From positions 868,001 to 932,000 of the forward strand of contig VDMD01000005.1 in NCBI GenBank assembly GCA_007026445.1: DNA of 64,000 nucleotides, read 5' to 3'. The position numbers were made by a program, and so were the translations under genes. The stretch's first letter is position 1. Each line of letters opens with the position of its first letter. The notes below the pieces were generated by a model, which saw nothing but the letters and a program-made list of their open reading frames with translations, ran no database searches and had not been told where the DNA came from. This document shows, one piece after another, positions 46,554 through 57,405 of this stretch. The stretch is from Schizophyllum amplum (taxonomy: Eukaryota > Basidiomycota > Agaricomycetes > Agaricales > Schizophyllaceae).

Positions 46554-49500
46554 TTATAGGCTTCGGATTGTCGAGGTCAGAGAAGCGCCTGTCTGAAATT
46601 CAGCAGTATTCAGCGATGACCAACGGAGGCGATGAACGCACCGGAATGCCTGCATATCTACAGCAGCCTTGAATACAAGAAAGACGTGGGCGTCGTTGTG
46701 AGTATCGACGTCGTGGCACGCGTCGCAGAGGTCTTTGGCGCAATATGCGCAGCGGAACCACTCCCCCTGGATAGGCCGGACACAGCGGTCGCAGACGGCG
46801 GACGGGTGGACGAGATGCCGAAGGTATGCTGGGTGAACGTCAATAGGAAAACTTAAACGAGCGTGTCTGAAGCGCACCTCTAGGGTCTCCCCCACTGACA
46901 AGCGATGCAGGTGGGCCCGATTCCGATTTATATCTGAGACATAGTTAATTACGGCCGCTTGTAAAGTGAAGCCAAGCCACATACAGGTTCGGTGGCACGA
47001 TCGGCATTGACGACTCCAACGGTCGCTGCACCGGGCGCGGAAGTACGAAGAAGATATGCGTCGGGTTGTGCACCGCGTACGATTTTTTCTCGCACTCCTC
47101 GCACAGATTGAGGCCTACGGGAGACGACGGGCAGCTCCCGCACTGATACCGTGTACCCACGATCGACTGCAAAGCAAATAAATACTGGGGGCAGATCAAG
47201 AACCAGAGACGTACTCTACCACAACTATCGCATGTAAGGTGATGGTCGAACACTGCAGGCGCACTGGAACCGATGACTGTGCGCGCGTACCCGGAGACTA
47301 TGGAGCTCGGCTTGGACCGCGGGAGGGCGATGCCAACGCTGGCAGCGTCGCGACCCCGCCAGAGGTCGATGGCGCGTCGGCTGGCGCTTTGTAGCTACAT
47401 CTGGGTTAGCGCATGCGCGAATAGTTGGCACACAAGTGTACCTCCGTGGTGTCCAGTGGATACGGGATCTTGATCATGATATGCGACGAATCGTGTCCAC
47501 CGTCAGCTGAGTCTAGGTTGCCTGGAAGGCCAGCAGATTCGCAGTTGGCACAAATATCGACGGCATCGCAGATGGCACAGTGGAAGCGCGCGCCGACAAT
47601 ATCTAGCATGCAACTGGTACGAAACTTTAGCTAGGGGCTGACGGCGTCGAAGGATCTGCACTCACTGTACACATTTGACTCCCGGATGTATGAGGGCTAG
47701 ATGAACGAACTTAGTCAACATCAAGCAAGTAGTGCCCGACGTACTTTCATCATCGCCTGGAGACAGCATGGACAACTCGCGTCCATCGCTTAATGATCCG
47801 CTTTCCGTTTGCGGGTCCGGCAAAATGATGAAGGCATGCGAGGGATGCAGGTCGTGCACTTGGCTAGCGCATTCGGCTCGTATGAGCACGTCGATCTCTA
47901 AGATACGTGACACACCTGTAGCAAGCACGGCAGAGGTTGAAGCTGTCGCACGATGCGCACTTGTAGCACTTATGCCGCGTTGTGGCATCGCATGTAGAGC
48001 ACTTTGATGACGTCTGGGCTTGCTCTTTCGATGCAGTCAGCACGTAGCATAGCGGTCGGACGCTGTTACTCACCGACGTCCTCCCACCCACTATGTGTCC
48101 ACACCTGCTCGCGATAAGCGTGTCGAAGCTGCCCTTTCTGACTCGGCGCCGAGCGGCGCCACTGCAAGGCGAGCCGTGCAGCCTCTGCCGGGTTCGCCGC
48201 GTGATAGGGATTTGCTCGACCAAATGTGGGCGATGAGCCTGGAGCAAGCCCGGCCTGGATGGCATGGTTTATGCCTGCGCTGTGTATACAATCCGCGCAT
48301 AGCTCGTAGCCCCGTCTCTGGGAGGCGTTGGGTACACCAAGAGAGCCCGGCGATCCCGGGACGTGAAGGGATGATGAACTCGCAACCGGCGCTCGAGACG
48401 GCGTGGGGGCGTCCGCCGTGCCGATGAGGGTGCGAGAGGAAGACGAAGGGCCGAGGCGCCGGTGGATGGACGGCGGGTAGGAAAACTCGCTAGAGTCCGC
48501 AAAGGGCGAACCATTGTGAGCGTCGAGGAATGCGCGGGACGGCGCATTGCTGTTGGCCGGCGGGCGCTCACCGCATACAGCACATACGTAGCGAATACTC
48601 TCGAGCAGCAGCCCGCACTCTGAGCACGCTGTAATGCGATCGGGGGCGGGGGGAGAGAGTGGGATGAACTGCAGGAGTTCGGGCGGGATATCCTGAGGTA
48701 CGCCGTTCACGCGCGGCAGGCTAGAGGGGCCAGCCTGTGGTTCAGTTGGTAGCACCTGCTGAGAAGCAAGCCAATTAAGGTGGCGCGAGGCTGGCCGGAT
48801 TCGCGGCCCGTCGACATGCGGGCCATCGTCCGTTTGGCGATCCCCGTCGGTGTCCTCGGACTCAAGTTGCTGTGACTCGTGTTGCGAAGAAGAGCCGGCA
48901 GAACGATAGGAGTAGTAGTACTTCCCATGCTCGTCCATTTGCAGATCGAGGTCGCCCTCAGGCGAGTCTTGATCGTTCAGGGAAAAGGTGTCGGTGTCGG
49001 AGGGCGCGGGTAGAGCACCGAGCTTGGCTCGGATAACGCGCTCGTTCTGATCTCGAAGCCAGGACGAGCCGCGGAATACACTCGAGGCGTCGTCTGACTC
49101 CGAGGCGGCGCGCAGGCGCTCGAATACGGCGGAGGGGTTCTCCGGAAAACGCATCTGAGCACTTGCATAGCGGCTGTCTGCGCTGGTGGTCGCGGCGTAC
49201 TCTGTGGCCGCGTCCAATTCCTCGCCGAACGGATTGTAAGCATGTGCGGTGCGAACTTCGGAAGGGGAGTCAGAGCTCTTGCGCGGTTGGAGGCGAGGGC
49301 GCGTGTCTCGAGAGCTAACGGTGACATTATCGTCCTCGGGCACTTTCGATGAGCCAGAGAGCGAACCAATGGAAAGGGAAAGCTGGCTGCCGCTCCGGCC
49401 CTTGTATTCGTCGAGGCTGGCGAGGGAAGATGTGTCCGAGAGGCTGGGGCCGTCATAGTCCACGTTGATGGTGACTCGGAGCGTGATCCTTCTGTTTCCA

Positions 49501-49842
49501 AAGCTCCTTCCCGATAGTATAGATGCTGCAGAGGACAGCGCCGCATCGTCTGTCCCCGCCTGAAAGTACTGGATGGCCTCAGTGAGGTCGGTCTCGGTGG
49601 TGATGTCTGTAATCTCCCCGTCGTCGTCTTTGTACGATATAGTGTAGCTGGACGCGACAAGTGAGAAGCACTGTTCTACCTGCGCATGCAGTAAATAACT
49701 TTTCACGTTAAGCGCCCAGGACACGCACCTTGCGCCTAAGGACATGGTACGTGCAGTTGCGGGCGGAGTTGAAGGATATGCGTTTGTGCCAGCCATCGAA
49801 CGCGCACTTGACAACGAGCGGCTTGTCTGGTCGTCCTTGCAT
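46554..49842 (-). CDS. PB1-domain protein with five ZZ-type zinc fingers (NBR1/p62-like)
   Basis: The N-terminal PB1 domain begins near the ATG at 49842 (KPLVVKCAFDGWHKRISF) and, after an intron, carries an acidic OPCA motif (YKDDDGEITDITTETDLTEA). A long Ser/Asp-rich disordered linker follows. Five ZZ-type Cys clusters then appear: ACSECGLLLESIRYVCAVC...YELCADC, the next KCYKCASCDSFNLCRAC, then KCVHCMLDIVGARFHCAIC, TCDSCGRSIVGTRYQCGSC and CDRCVRPIQGEWFRCAYC with CDACHDVDTHND. The first finger is split by about 90 residues of low complexity. PB1 plus ZZ is the layout of selective-autophagy receptors (p62/NBR1), and multiple ZZ fingers occur in S. pombe Nbr1. No FW or UBA domain was found. An autophagy-receptor or scaffold role is inferred. 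The join details between fingers 3 and 5 are approximate. Confidence 0.75.
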
Positions 49843-50146
49843 CGTCGCGCATCGCCTGGAGGTCGTCGGAGAGAACGAGTAATCATCCCCTTCGTCGACT
49901 GCGCACAACAATGGCGCCCATGATAATCCATCACATCCTTTCGGTATATTATTCGCACGCTATCCGGCGCTTACCGCGGAGCCTTTTCCAGGCAAACTGG
50001 CATGCTTTTACGTTCTTGTTTCTTCCGTCATCTCGGACCCGCTCGTCGTCCAAACCAGAAGTCAAGTCACGACTCAGTTTGAAATGACTCATTCAAGGCC
50101 GCGTACTTAAGCACGCCGAGACGGAAGCGCCTCATCCATCAGAATC
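49843..50146. other. Divergent promoter region, ZZ-finger and oxygenase genes
   Basis: Both neighbours start here and run outward. No other feature is recognised. Confidence 0.4.
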
Positions 50147-51648
50147 ATGTCCCAGGACTTTGATGCAAAGCTGTCCGCCGTGAAAGAGGCCATCTTAAAA
50201 CGACCTCCGTTCGTCAGTGGCACGCTTGGTGTCTCCGATGTCGATCTGAAGCTTTACTACGGCGACGTCGACGATGCACGGTGCGTACTGTACGACTTCC
50301 CCCTTCTGGCTGCCGAATGAACCGTCACTCCAGCTGCATCAACCTAGGTCATGCCACTCCAGACCGACTAGACGCCCTGACGTCTGTTTGTCAGCCTGCC
50401 ACGTTTGGTGTCAACCAACGAGATGTCCTCGACGAGACCTATCGTAAGGCAGGCAATCTGGATATCTCCATGTTTGCCTCTCTCTTGAAGGTCGAGAAAT
50501 ACGGCCTCATTGATACGATCCGGGACCAACTTCTGCAAGAGAGAGGAGAGAGCACGCAGCAGATCTCTTACGAGCTTTATAAGCTCAACGTATATGGTAC
50601 GCCGCTGCTTCCTTCATTATCATGCACATCGACGCTAATGACACGTTCTCAGACAGGGACTCATTCTTTAAGCCGCACAAGGACACGCCGCGCAGCGACA
50701 AGATGTTTGGCTCGCTTGTCGTCATTTTTCCGACCCCCCACGAGGGCGGAGCGCTCGTCCTTCGCGAGGACGGCCGCGAATGGACCTTCGATTACGCCGC
50801 CGAGCTCGCCGCATCCTCCGATTCCCCCAACATCGCCTACGTCGCATTTTTCGGCGACATCGAGCACGAGGTCCGCCCAGTCACTTCCGGGCACCGCGTC
50901 ACATTGACGTACAACCTCTACTTTGACGGCGCGCCTGCGGCCAGACGAATGCAAGGCAGCGCCGCGATGACAGTCCCGCGCAGCGTCGAAGACGGGGATG
51001 CGCGGCTCGCGGTAGCTCTGCGGGAGCTGCTGCAAGACCCGACCTTGCTACCGCAGGGCGGCCTTTTGGCCTTCGGCCTGCGCTTTATGTATCCTCTTAA
51101 GCACGAGGCGCCGCTGCAAGACATGGTCGCGCACATGAAGGGCAGCGACGCTATGGTTGTGCGCGTCTGCCAGATGCTGGGCTTGGACGGCAGGCTCGGC
51201 CTCGTTTACGCTGAGGAGACCTGGTGCCTGCCCTACGACAACAACCCACGCTATGACATCTCGATTGTGGTGGACCGCTTTGTGGACACCGAGTACGCTG
51301 ATGACGAAAGGCCCTTCTACGAGCAACTCCTACGTGAATACGGCGGCGAGCGCGTGCGCGATATGGGCTCAAAACTGCTTGAACTTGAAACGAGATACGC
51401 CTACAAGCCCAATGTTAAGGAAATTCTGCCCTCAACGGAAGTGTTCTGGGCGACGGAGTTGACCAAGATGAACACCGTCAAGGAAACATTCCGTACGTGC
51501 TCCGTTGCACCTCATTCTCTGCCTCTCGGCGCTGACAAGACCTCCCGTGGCAGTCGCATTCGGGAACCAGGCGGATCTGGAGCACCAGTACGGTCACTTG
51601 GCTTACTTCGTGCAAGTCAAGCGAGGCGCTCAAGCCCCCGCTGCCTGA
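50147..51648 (+). CDS. 2OG-Fe(II) dioxygenase (prolyl 4-hydroxylase-like fold)
   Basis: The spliced gene starts at 50147 (MSQDFDAKLSAVKEAILKRP); exon 1 ends at 50280. The dioxygenase core has the iron-binding HxD in DSFFKPHKDTPRSDKMFG, the distal His in FFGDIEHEVRPVTSGHRVT, and an Arg following it, as in the prolyl 4-hydroxylase-type 2-oxoglutarate oxygenases. A conserved strand VIFPTPHEGGALVLREDGRE separates them. The C-terminal exon, after a donor at CATTCC, gives YGHLAYFVQVKRGAQAPAA and ends at 51648. A read-through frame extends to 51689 but lacks the conserved ending. No signal peptide is seen, so it is probably cytosolic or nuclear. The substrate is unknown. A decayed copy follows immediately downstream. 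Confidence 0.82.
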
Positions 51649-51789
51649 ACTTTCCCTTTCTGTATTCGTCGGAGGGATCGACGTGTTAGTGCAGCCTTTG
51701 AAGTTCGCTGGCGGACAAAGCCTGTATGCTCAGTATTCATCGCTTCTCGCTATCATAATACAAAGATTCTTGAATCTCATCATGCCATG

Positions 51790-53197
51790 GTGTCCCGGAA
51801 GACGACCTCAAACTCTACTTTGGCGACGCTGGTAATGCGCAGTACGTCTATAAGCGCCTCAACATTGCTGTTCTTTTGTGACGCGTTTTTACAGCTGCAT
51901 GAACCTTGGCCGCGCAACGGAGGCGGAACTGGATGCTTTGTCGTCTGCCTGTCAACCCGCCACGTTTGGCTTGAACCAGCGCGATGTCCTTGATGAGACG
52001 TATCGCAAGGCGGGCAAGCTCGACACCACTATATTTGCCTCTGTTCAAGGTCGCGGACTACGGGTTGATCAACGCCATACACAACGGCTTGCTGCGCGAC
52101 GGCGCGGAGGCCACGAAGCAGATCACCTGCGAGCTTTACAAACTCAATGTCTACGGTGCGCCATTCAATTGCTTTGATACGTTGATCGACAGACAGTGAA
52201 CTCACAGCGCGCGTCTCAGCTAAGGGCTCGTTCTTCAAACCTCATCAAGACACGCCACGTAGCGAGAAGATGTTTGGCTCACTTGTCATCGTTTTCCCAA
52301 CGCCACACGAAGGCGGCGCACTCGTTCTTCGCGAGGGCGGCCGCGAGTGGACCTTTGATTACTCTGCCGAGCTTGCCGCGAGCAAGGACGCTCGCAAAAT
52401 CGCCTACATCGCCTTCTTTGGCGACATCGAGCACGAGGTGCTCCCCGTCACCTCGGGGCACCGTGTCACTTTGACGTACAACTTGTACTTTGACCGCCCG
52501 CCAGCGGGCGCGAGCGCGCAAGGCATCTCGGTTATCTCAAGCAGCATGGAGAACGAGGATGCGCAGCTTCGGGCGGCACTGCAGGAATTACTGCGGGATC
52601 CGGCGCTGCTGCCCAGTGGCGGGTATATGGCGTTCGGCCTACGCTTCATGTACCCTCTCAGCTGCGACCAGCCCCTACAGGACATGCTCCCGCACATGAA
52701 GGGTGGGGACGCCACTGTCGTGCGCGTCTGCCAGGCGCTCGGTTTGGAAGGCCGGCTCAAGATCGTGTACGAGGAAATCAACAGTGAGCGCGAGGATGTT
52801 GCGATTGTGATGGAAGCAAGGCCGGGTGCCATTTGTCTCGAGGGCTCCTTCGGGAACGAAGTCGTGGACTACGGCGGTGAACACATTCGTGCCATGGGCT
52901 CTCTGCCTATCGACACGGACTTTTGCGTGTGGAGCAAGTCATCTTACATGGATGTCCTTCCGACGACGGAGGTGCTTTGGATCACGGAACTCACAGAGCT
53001 GAACCGCGTGGAGCAAGAATATTGTAAGTCACTTCGTTCAGCGAGATGAGCTTGAACACGACTAACGTCGTCGACGTCTTACAGTTAGGTACGGCAATGG
53101 TCCGTCTGTGGACTGTGTATATGGCCACTTGGCATATTTTGTAGGAGTCAGGCTGGACAAGAAGCGGCCTTCGAGTGACTCTTCGAGTGAGGAATGA
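51790..53197 (+). pseudogene. Broken tandem copy of the 2OG-Fe(II) dioxygenase gene
   Basis: Homology to the upstream gene begins near 51790 (EDDLKLYFGDAGNAQ matching VDLKLYYGDVDDAR), so the 5' part of exon 1, including its start codon region, is missing. At about 52041 two bases are lost relative to the intact copy (GCCTCTGTTCAAG against GCCTCTCTCTTGAAG), which shifts the frame. The rest is well preserved: SFFKPHQDTPRSEKMFG, FFGDIEHEVLPVTSGHRVT and YGHLAYFVGVRLDKKRPS, ending at 53197. Intron positions match those of the intact gene. The shorter downstream frame alone cannot make the complete domain. It is a recent tandem duplicate that has decayed, unless an unseen splice or sequence error restores frame. 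Confidence 0.75.
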
Positions 53198-53522
53198 TCG
53201 TACTACTTTGTGGTTCTATGTCTCGACGTTGTAAGTATGCTACAATAGAAAACCATCCGGACGATTCATTGAGTCTGCTAGCAGTCGAGATCACAATTAC
53301 ACGCACAACCACATTGTAAAGCGCCGGACCCTCAAAGTGCGGAAGAGCAGGTCATTGTCAAGGAGCGGACGAGACAATGGGTGATGGTGTTTGTCCTTGT
53401 TTTATTGTTACTGTTCTCGTTCCTGTCTCCCGCTATCACGGCCGCTTGTTACAATCGCTTGATGCGAGTAGAGGGCAGATAAGAGCCGCTGGCCCAACCG
53501 CTCTAAGTGCTGAATCCACATC
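53198..53522. other. Intergenic region upstream of Sly41-like transporter
   Basis: No gene or repeat is recognised. It is likely to contain the promoter of the transporter starting at 53523. Confidence 0.4.
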
Positions 53523-55158
53523 ATGCACTCCTCCGTCACCGTCCAGCTCAATGGGGGCGAGTATCCCACTCGCGACGCCTACGACCGCTCCTTCGGTATA
53601 GACATGCAGAGAGCCACCGTCGCCGAGAAGTACTCCCCGAAGCACGACGCCTCTTTCACCGTCCCCTCCTTCACCGACCTATCGGCGAAGCTGCTGGGCA
53701 GGCGAGACGCTCCCCCCACCGCGACCACCAACGGCGATCAATCAACCGCCACGTTCGTCCTGCTCTGTGGCCTCTGGTACATGTCGTCCGCGCTCTCGTC
53801 CAACACCGGCAAATCCATCTTGAACCAGTTTCGCTACCCAGTGACGCTGACGTTCGTGCAATTTGGCTTCGTTGCCGCGTACTGCCTGCTCTTCATGTCC
53901 CCCGTCGTCCGCTTCTCCAGGTTGCGCATGCCGACACGTACCATCATACGGAGTACTCTCCCCATGGGCATGTTCCAGGTCGGCGGCCACATGTTCTCCA
54001 GTATCGCCATCTCGCGGATACCCGTCAGCACCGTACACACGATCAAGGTGCGCATAGGACCGATTCTTGTACGGGTCTGCGCTGACCCTCCATCAGGCAT
54101 TGTCGCCGCTGTTCACAGTTGCCGCGTACGCGCTGCTCTTTGGCGTGAGCTACTCTACCAAGACGTACATGTCCCTCCTGCCTCTTACACTGGGCGTCAT
54201 GCTGGCGTGCTCGTTCGACGTGTCGGCGTCGAACTACGTCGGTCTGCTGTGTGCATTTGGCTCTGCCGTCGTCTTCGTCAGCTCCAACATCTTCTTCAAA
54301 AAGATCATGCCGTCGACGCCCAGCGCCCACGGCCAGTCCGCCACCCAGAAACTCGACAAGCTCAACCTATTACTCTACTCCTCCGGAATGGCCTTCCTCC
54401 TCATGATACCCATATGGCTCTATTACGACCTCGTCCCCCTCCTCTCCGCGGCTGAGAACCCAGAGCATGTCACCCACCCGAAGGAGGGTCACGCCACGCC
54501 GCACTCCGTCATGTACTACTTCTTCATGAACGGCACCGTCCACTTCGCCCAGAACATCATCGCCTTTGTCATCCTCGCTTCGACGTCGCCGGTCACCTAC
54601 TCCATCGCATCGCTTATAAAGCGCGTCGCCGTCATCTGCATAGCCATCGTCTGGTTCAGCCAGAGCGTGCACCCCGTCCAGGCCATGGGCATCCTGCTCA
54701 CATTCGCGGGCCTCTACATGTACAACCAGGCCAAGTCCGACGTCGAGCGCGGAGAGAAAAAGATGCAGCGCGTCGAGGCGGCGAGGGAGCTCATGCTGCC
54801 TGTCACGAAGGGCGAGAGTCGGATGATGGCCGGGTCGCCGGTGCCATCGCGGTCGGTGACACCGAGCATATTGCAGGCCGCAACAGCGACGGGCATGGGA
54901 CAGAGGCAAAACTTTATACACGAGCGTACGCGGATAACCCTGCCGCCGCGCAACGGGTCAGCAGCGCATCCGCCGCATGGACACAGACACGAACACCCAC
55001 CACCACAACTTGCGCCGCTAAAGATCGTCCCACCGCCGACGATCAGCCAGCGTCACTCGCCTGTGAGGGAAACGCGGTCGCCCTCGGACTCATACCCATC
55101 ACCGCCGCTATCTCTAGACTCGCCGCCGTCTGTTCCTCTGACGTTAGCGGCGACCTAG
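53523..55158 (+). CDS. TPT-family nucleotide-sugar/triose-phosphate-type transporter (Sly41-like)
   Basis: This Golgi/ER membrane transporter of the TPT branch of the DMT superfamily resembles yeast Sly41. A hydrophilic N-terminus of about 70 residues precedes LLCGLWYMSSALSSNTGKSI. Later helices include FVQFGFVAAYCLLFMSPVV, LLPLTLGVMLACSFDVSASN and NYVGLLCAFGSAVVFVSSNI. Further hydrophobic segments include HFAQNIIAFVILASTSPVTY, then SIASLIKRVAVICIAIVWFS and the TPT ending GILLTFAGLYMYNQAKSD. One intron (54048-54096) joins IK to ALSPLFTVAAYALL. The C-terminal tail of about 120 residues is Pro/Ser/His-rich and disordered. The substrate is unknown; Sly41 overexpression suppresses ER-to-Golgi transport defects in yeast (family knowledge). 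Confidence 0.85.
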
Positions 55159-55619
55159 TGCAGCTACCCCATGTACTGCGCGCTTTATGTACTACCTTCT
55201 CACGCCGCTCTCATAGCGTGTACCAGGCATACTAGCAAGTCCCAGGTCATGTATCGTGGCAGATACAGACTCAGGGGCTACCCAGATGATCAGAGGAGGG
55301 GTGGAAGTTGCGTGGATGGGATCTCACAGTGGCTGTCTTCTGAACGGCGACACTCTTTTGGATACATTGGACACATTATAATACGCCACACTTTTTGCTC
55401 CTGTGCAGTGACCAGCAAGCGGGCACTCATATATAACCCAAGCCATGAGTAAAAGAGAACTGAATTTCGACCAGGCGAGTCGCGTTGTGGGCGCAGGTAG
55501 GCGCATGTCACAATAATCACGCGCCAGGTCACTGTCACATCAACTCTCGAAATTTGTGGACGACTAGCAGACCGACCAAAACGACGGCGACGGCCAGACC
55601 TCAAGACCTTTGATACAAG
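55159..55619. other. Intergenic region upstream of eS4
   Basis: No gene is recognised. It holds the eS4 promoter; the last 60 nt are purine-poor and lead into a start codon in context ACAAGATG. Confidence 0.4.
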
Positions 55620-56702
55620 ATGGTGCGTGTCCGATGGCCTCAGCGGACGTCCTGCTCGACATTCAGCGGTCGTACGAGCCGTTTACGCGGTTACAAGCGC
55701 TGGATGGACGGGAGGGCACCCAGATGACCAGTTCGCGCACTGACGATCCTTGCGATTTGACAGGCCCGGGGACCCAAAAAGCATCTCAAGCGCCTTGCCG
55801 CTCCCTCCTCATGGATGCTCGACAAGCTCGGCGGTACCTACGTGCGCACCGTCCATTCCCTCCTTCACGGCATGCAGTTTGACATCGCACTGTAGGCTCC
55901 CCGCCCGTCCCCCGGCCCTCATAAGCTCCGGGAGTCGTTCCCGCTCTCGGTCTTCCTGCGCAACAGGCTAAAGTACGCGTTGACGGGCCGTGAAGTGACT
56001 GCCATTGTCATGCAGCGCCTCATCAAAATCGACGGGAAAGTGCGCACGGACACCAACTACCCCACGGGCTTCATGGGTGCGTGGCCTCGCTCTTTTGTTG
56101 GATCTTTACTAACATATCTCAAGATGTCGTCTCGATTGAGAAGTCGGGCGAGCACTTCCGCCTGCTGTATGATGTCAAGGGCCGTTTCACGATCCACCGC
56201 ATCACCCCGGAAGAGGCTGCGTACAAGCTCTGCCGCGTCCGCAAGGTCGCGATCGGCGCACGCGGTGTCCCCCACATCGTCACCCACGATGGCCGCACGA
56301 TCCGCTACCCTGACCCGAGCATCAAGGTCAACGACACGATCAAGCTCGACCTCGAGACGGGCAAGATCACGGACTTCGTCAAGTTCGACACTGGCAACAT
56401 TGTCATGATCACCGGTGGTCGCAACATGGGCCGTTCCGGTGTCATCGTGCACCGTGAGAAGCACATCGGTGACTTCGACATCGTGCACGTCCGCGACGCG
56501 CTCGACCGCACGTTCGCTACTCGGTGAGTTGTATCACCTGTGCGTTGTGGAACAGTACTGACGGGCGCTTAGTCTGTCCAACATCTTCGTTATCGGTGAG
56601 GGCACCAAGCCCTGGGTATCATTGCCGAAGGGCAAGGGTACCAAGCTCACCATTGCTGAGGAGCGTGACGTCCGCAGGAAGCAGCGCGCGGCGGACCAGT
56701 AA
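55620..56702 (+). CDS. RPS4: 40S ribosomal protein eS4
   Basis: The first exon is the start codon alone (55620-55622), followed by a 141-nt intron and exon 2 from 55764 ([20 protein letters not shown]). The second intron, after GGTY, lands at [17 protein letters not shown]; the third, after GFM, leads to [20 protein letters not shown]. The remainder is a full-length eS4: [20 protein letters not shown], the KOW region [20 protein letters not shown] and the C-terminal [20 protein letters not shown] after a fourth intron near 56525. The final residues KQRAADQ end at 56702. Length (about 264 residues) matches the family. It is a component of the small ribosomal subunit. The exon arrangement parallels that of RPL43 in the same window. 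Confidence 0.96.
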
Positions 56703-57405
56703 GCGATGCAGCTGCTCGCTTTCTGACCGACTTGTCCATATGTGCTATGCTTGTATGCTTTACTTCCATTTTATCTCTACGAATCAACATGCAACTCATG
56801 GCATTGGGCGAACTGTACTGTCTCATGAAATGGCCGCGATGCCCCAGCAATGACCGCAGAACCTGTACAGTGTACTCAGACTGTGTACCTTCTGTGTGCA
56901 TGACAGGCGACCCTTCCAATCCGACACCGTCAAGAAGTGTTTCTTTTCTCGACTGAGTTCTTAGTCTTCACATTATGTGGAACGAATCATTTTGAACAGG
57001 TCAAGAAAGGCAAGCTGGCCGGCTGATGTATGGAGGTCAAGCGAAACAGAAAGTCGCCGATGAAGGTGTTTCTTCAGTCGTCGTCTTTTTTTTTTTTTTT
57101 TTTTTTTGAACTCTGCACTTCTATACCGCAATAAGCCAATGTAAAGCTAAGCCGTCGGTGCTCCGCCATATCCTCCTTCCCGGCGGGGCCTTTCGCGTAC
57201 CCATGGTCCTGGTGACTAGTCCCGAGACTCTTGCTCGAACTACGTAATGTTCAGTCGTCGTCTTGTGGCATTGTCAAAACCTGACAAGTTTCGGCACACA
57301 AGCACGAAGGCAGCGTGTAGCGTATTCTGCATCTCATGCATCGTGTTGTATACATAACTCATTCCGATTCGGCGACGAGGTGATAAGTGATAAGTATCAC
57401 AGGCG
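56703..57405. other. 3' flank of eS4 and FAD-oxidoreductase gene
   Basis: This is a convergent region with no gene. It contains a 22-nt T run at 57086-57107, whose length should be treated as approximate. A short block at 56999-57020 resembles one downstream of RPL43; no coding meaning could be shown. Confidence 0.4.
57086..57107. repeat. T22 homopolymer
   Basis: Twenty-two consecutive T occur in a gene-free stretch. It may be a retroposon tail on the minus strand, a nucleosome-free spacer or simple slippage. The true length is uncertain in most assemblies. Confidence 0.8.
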
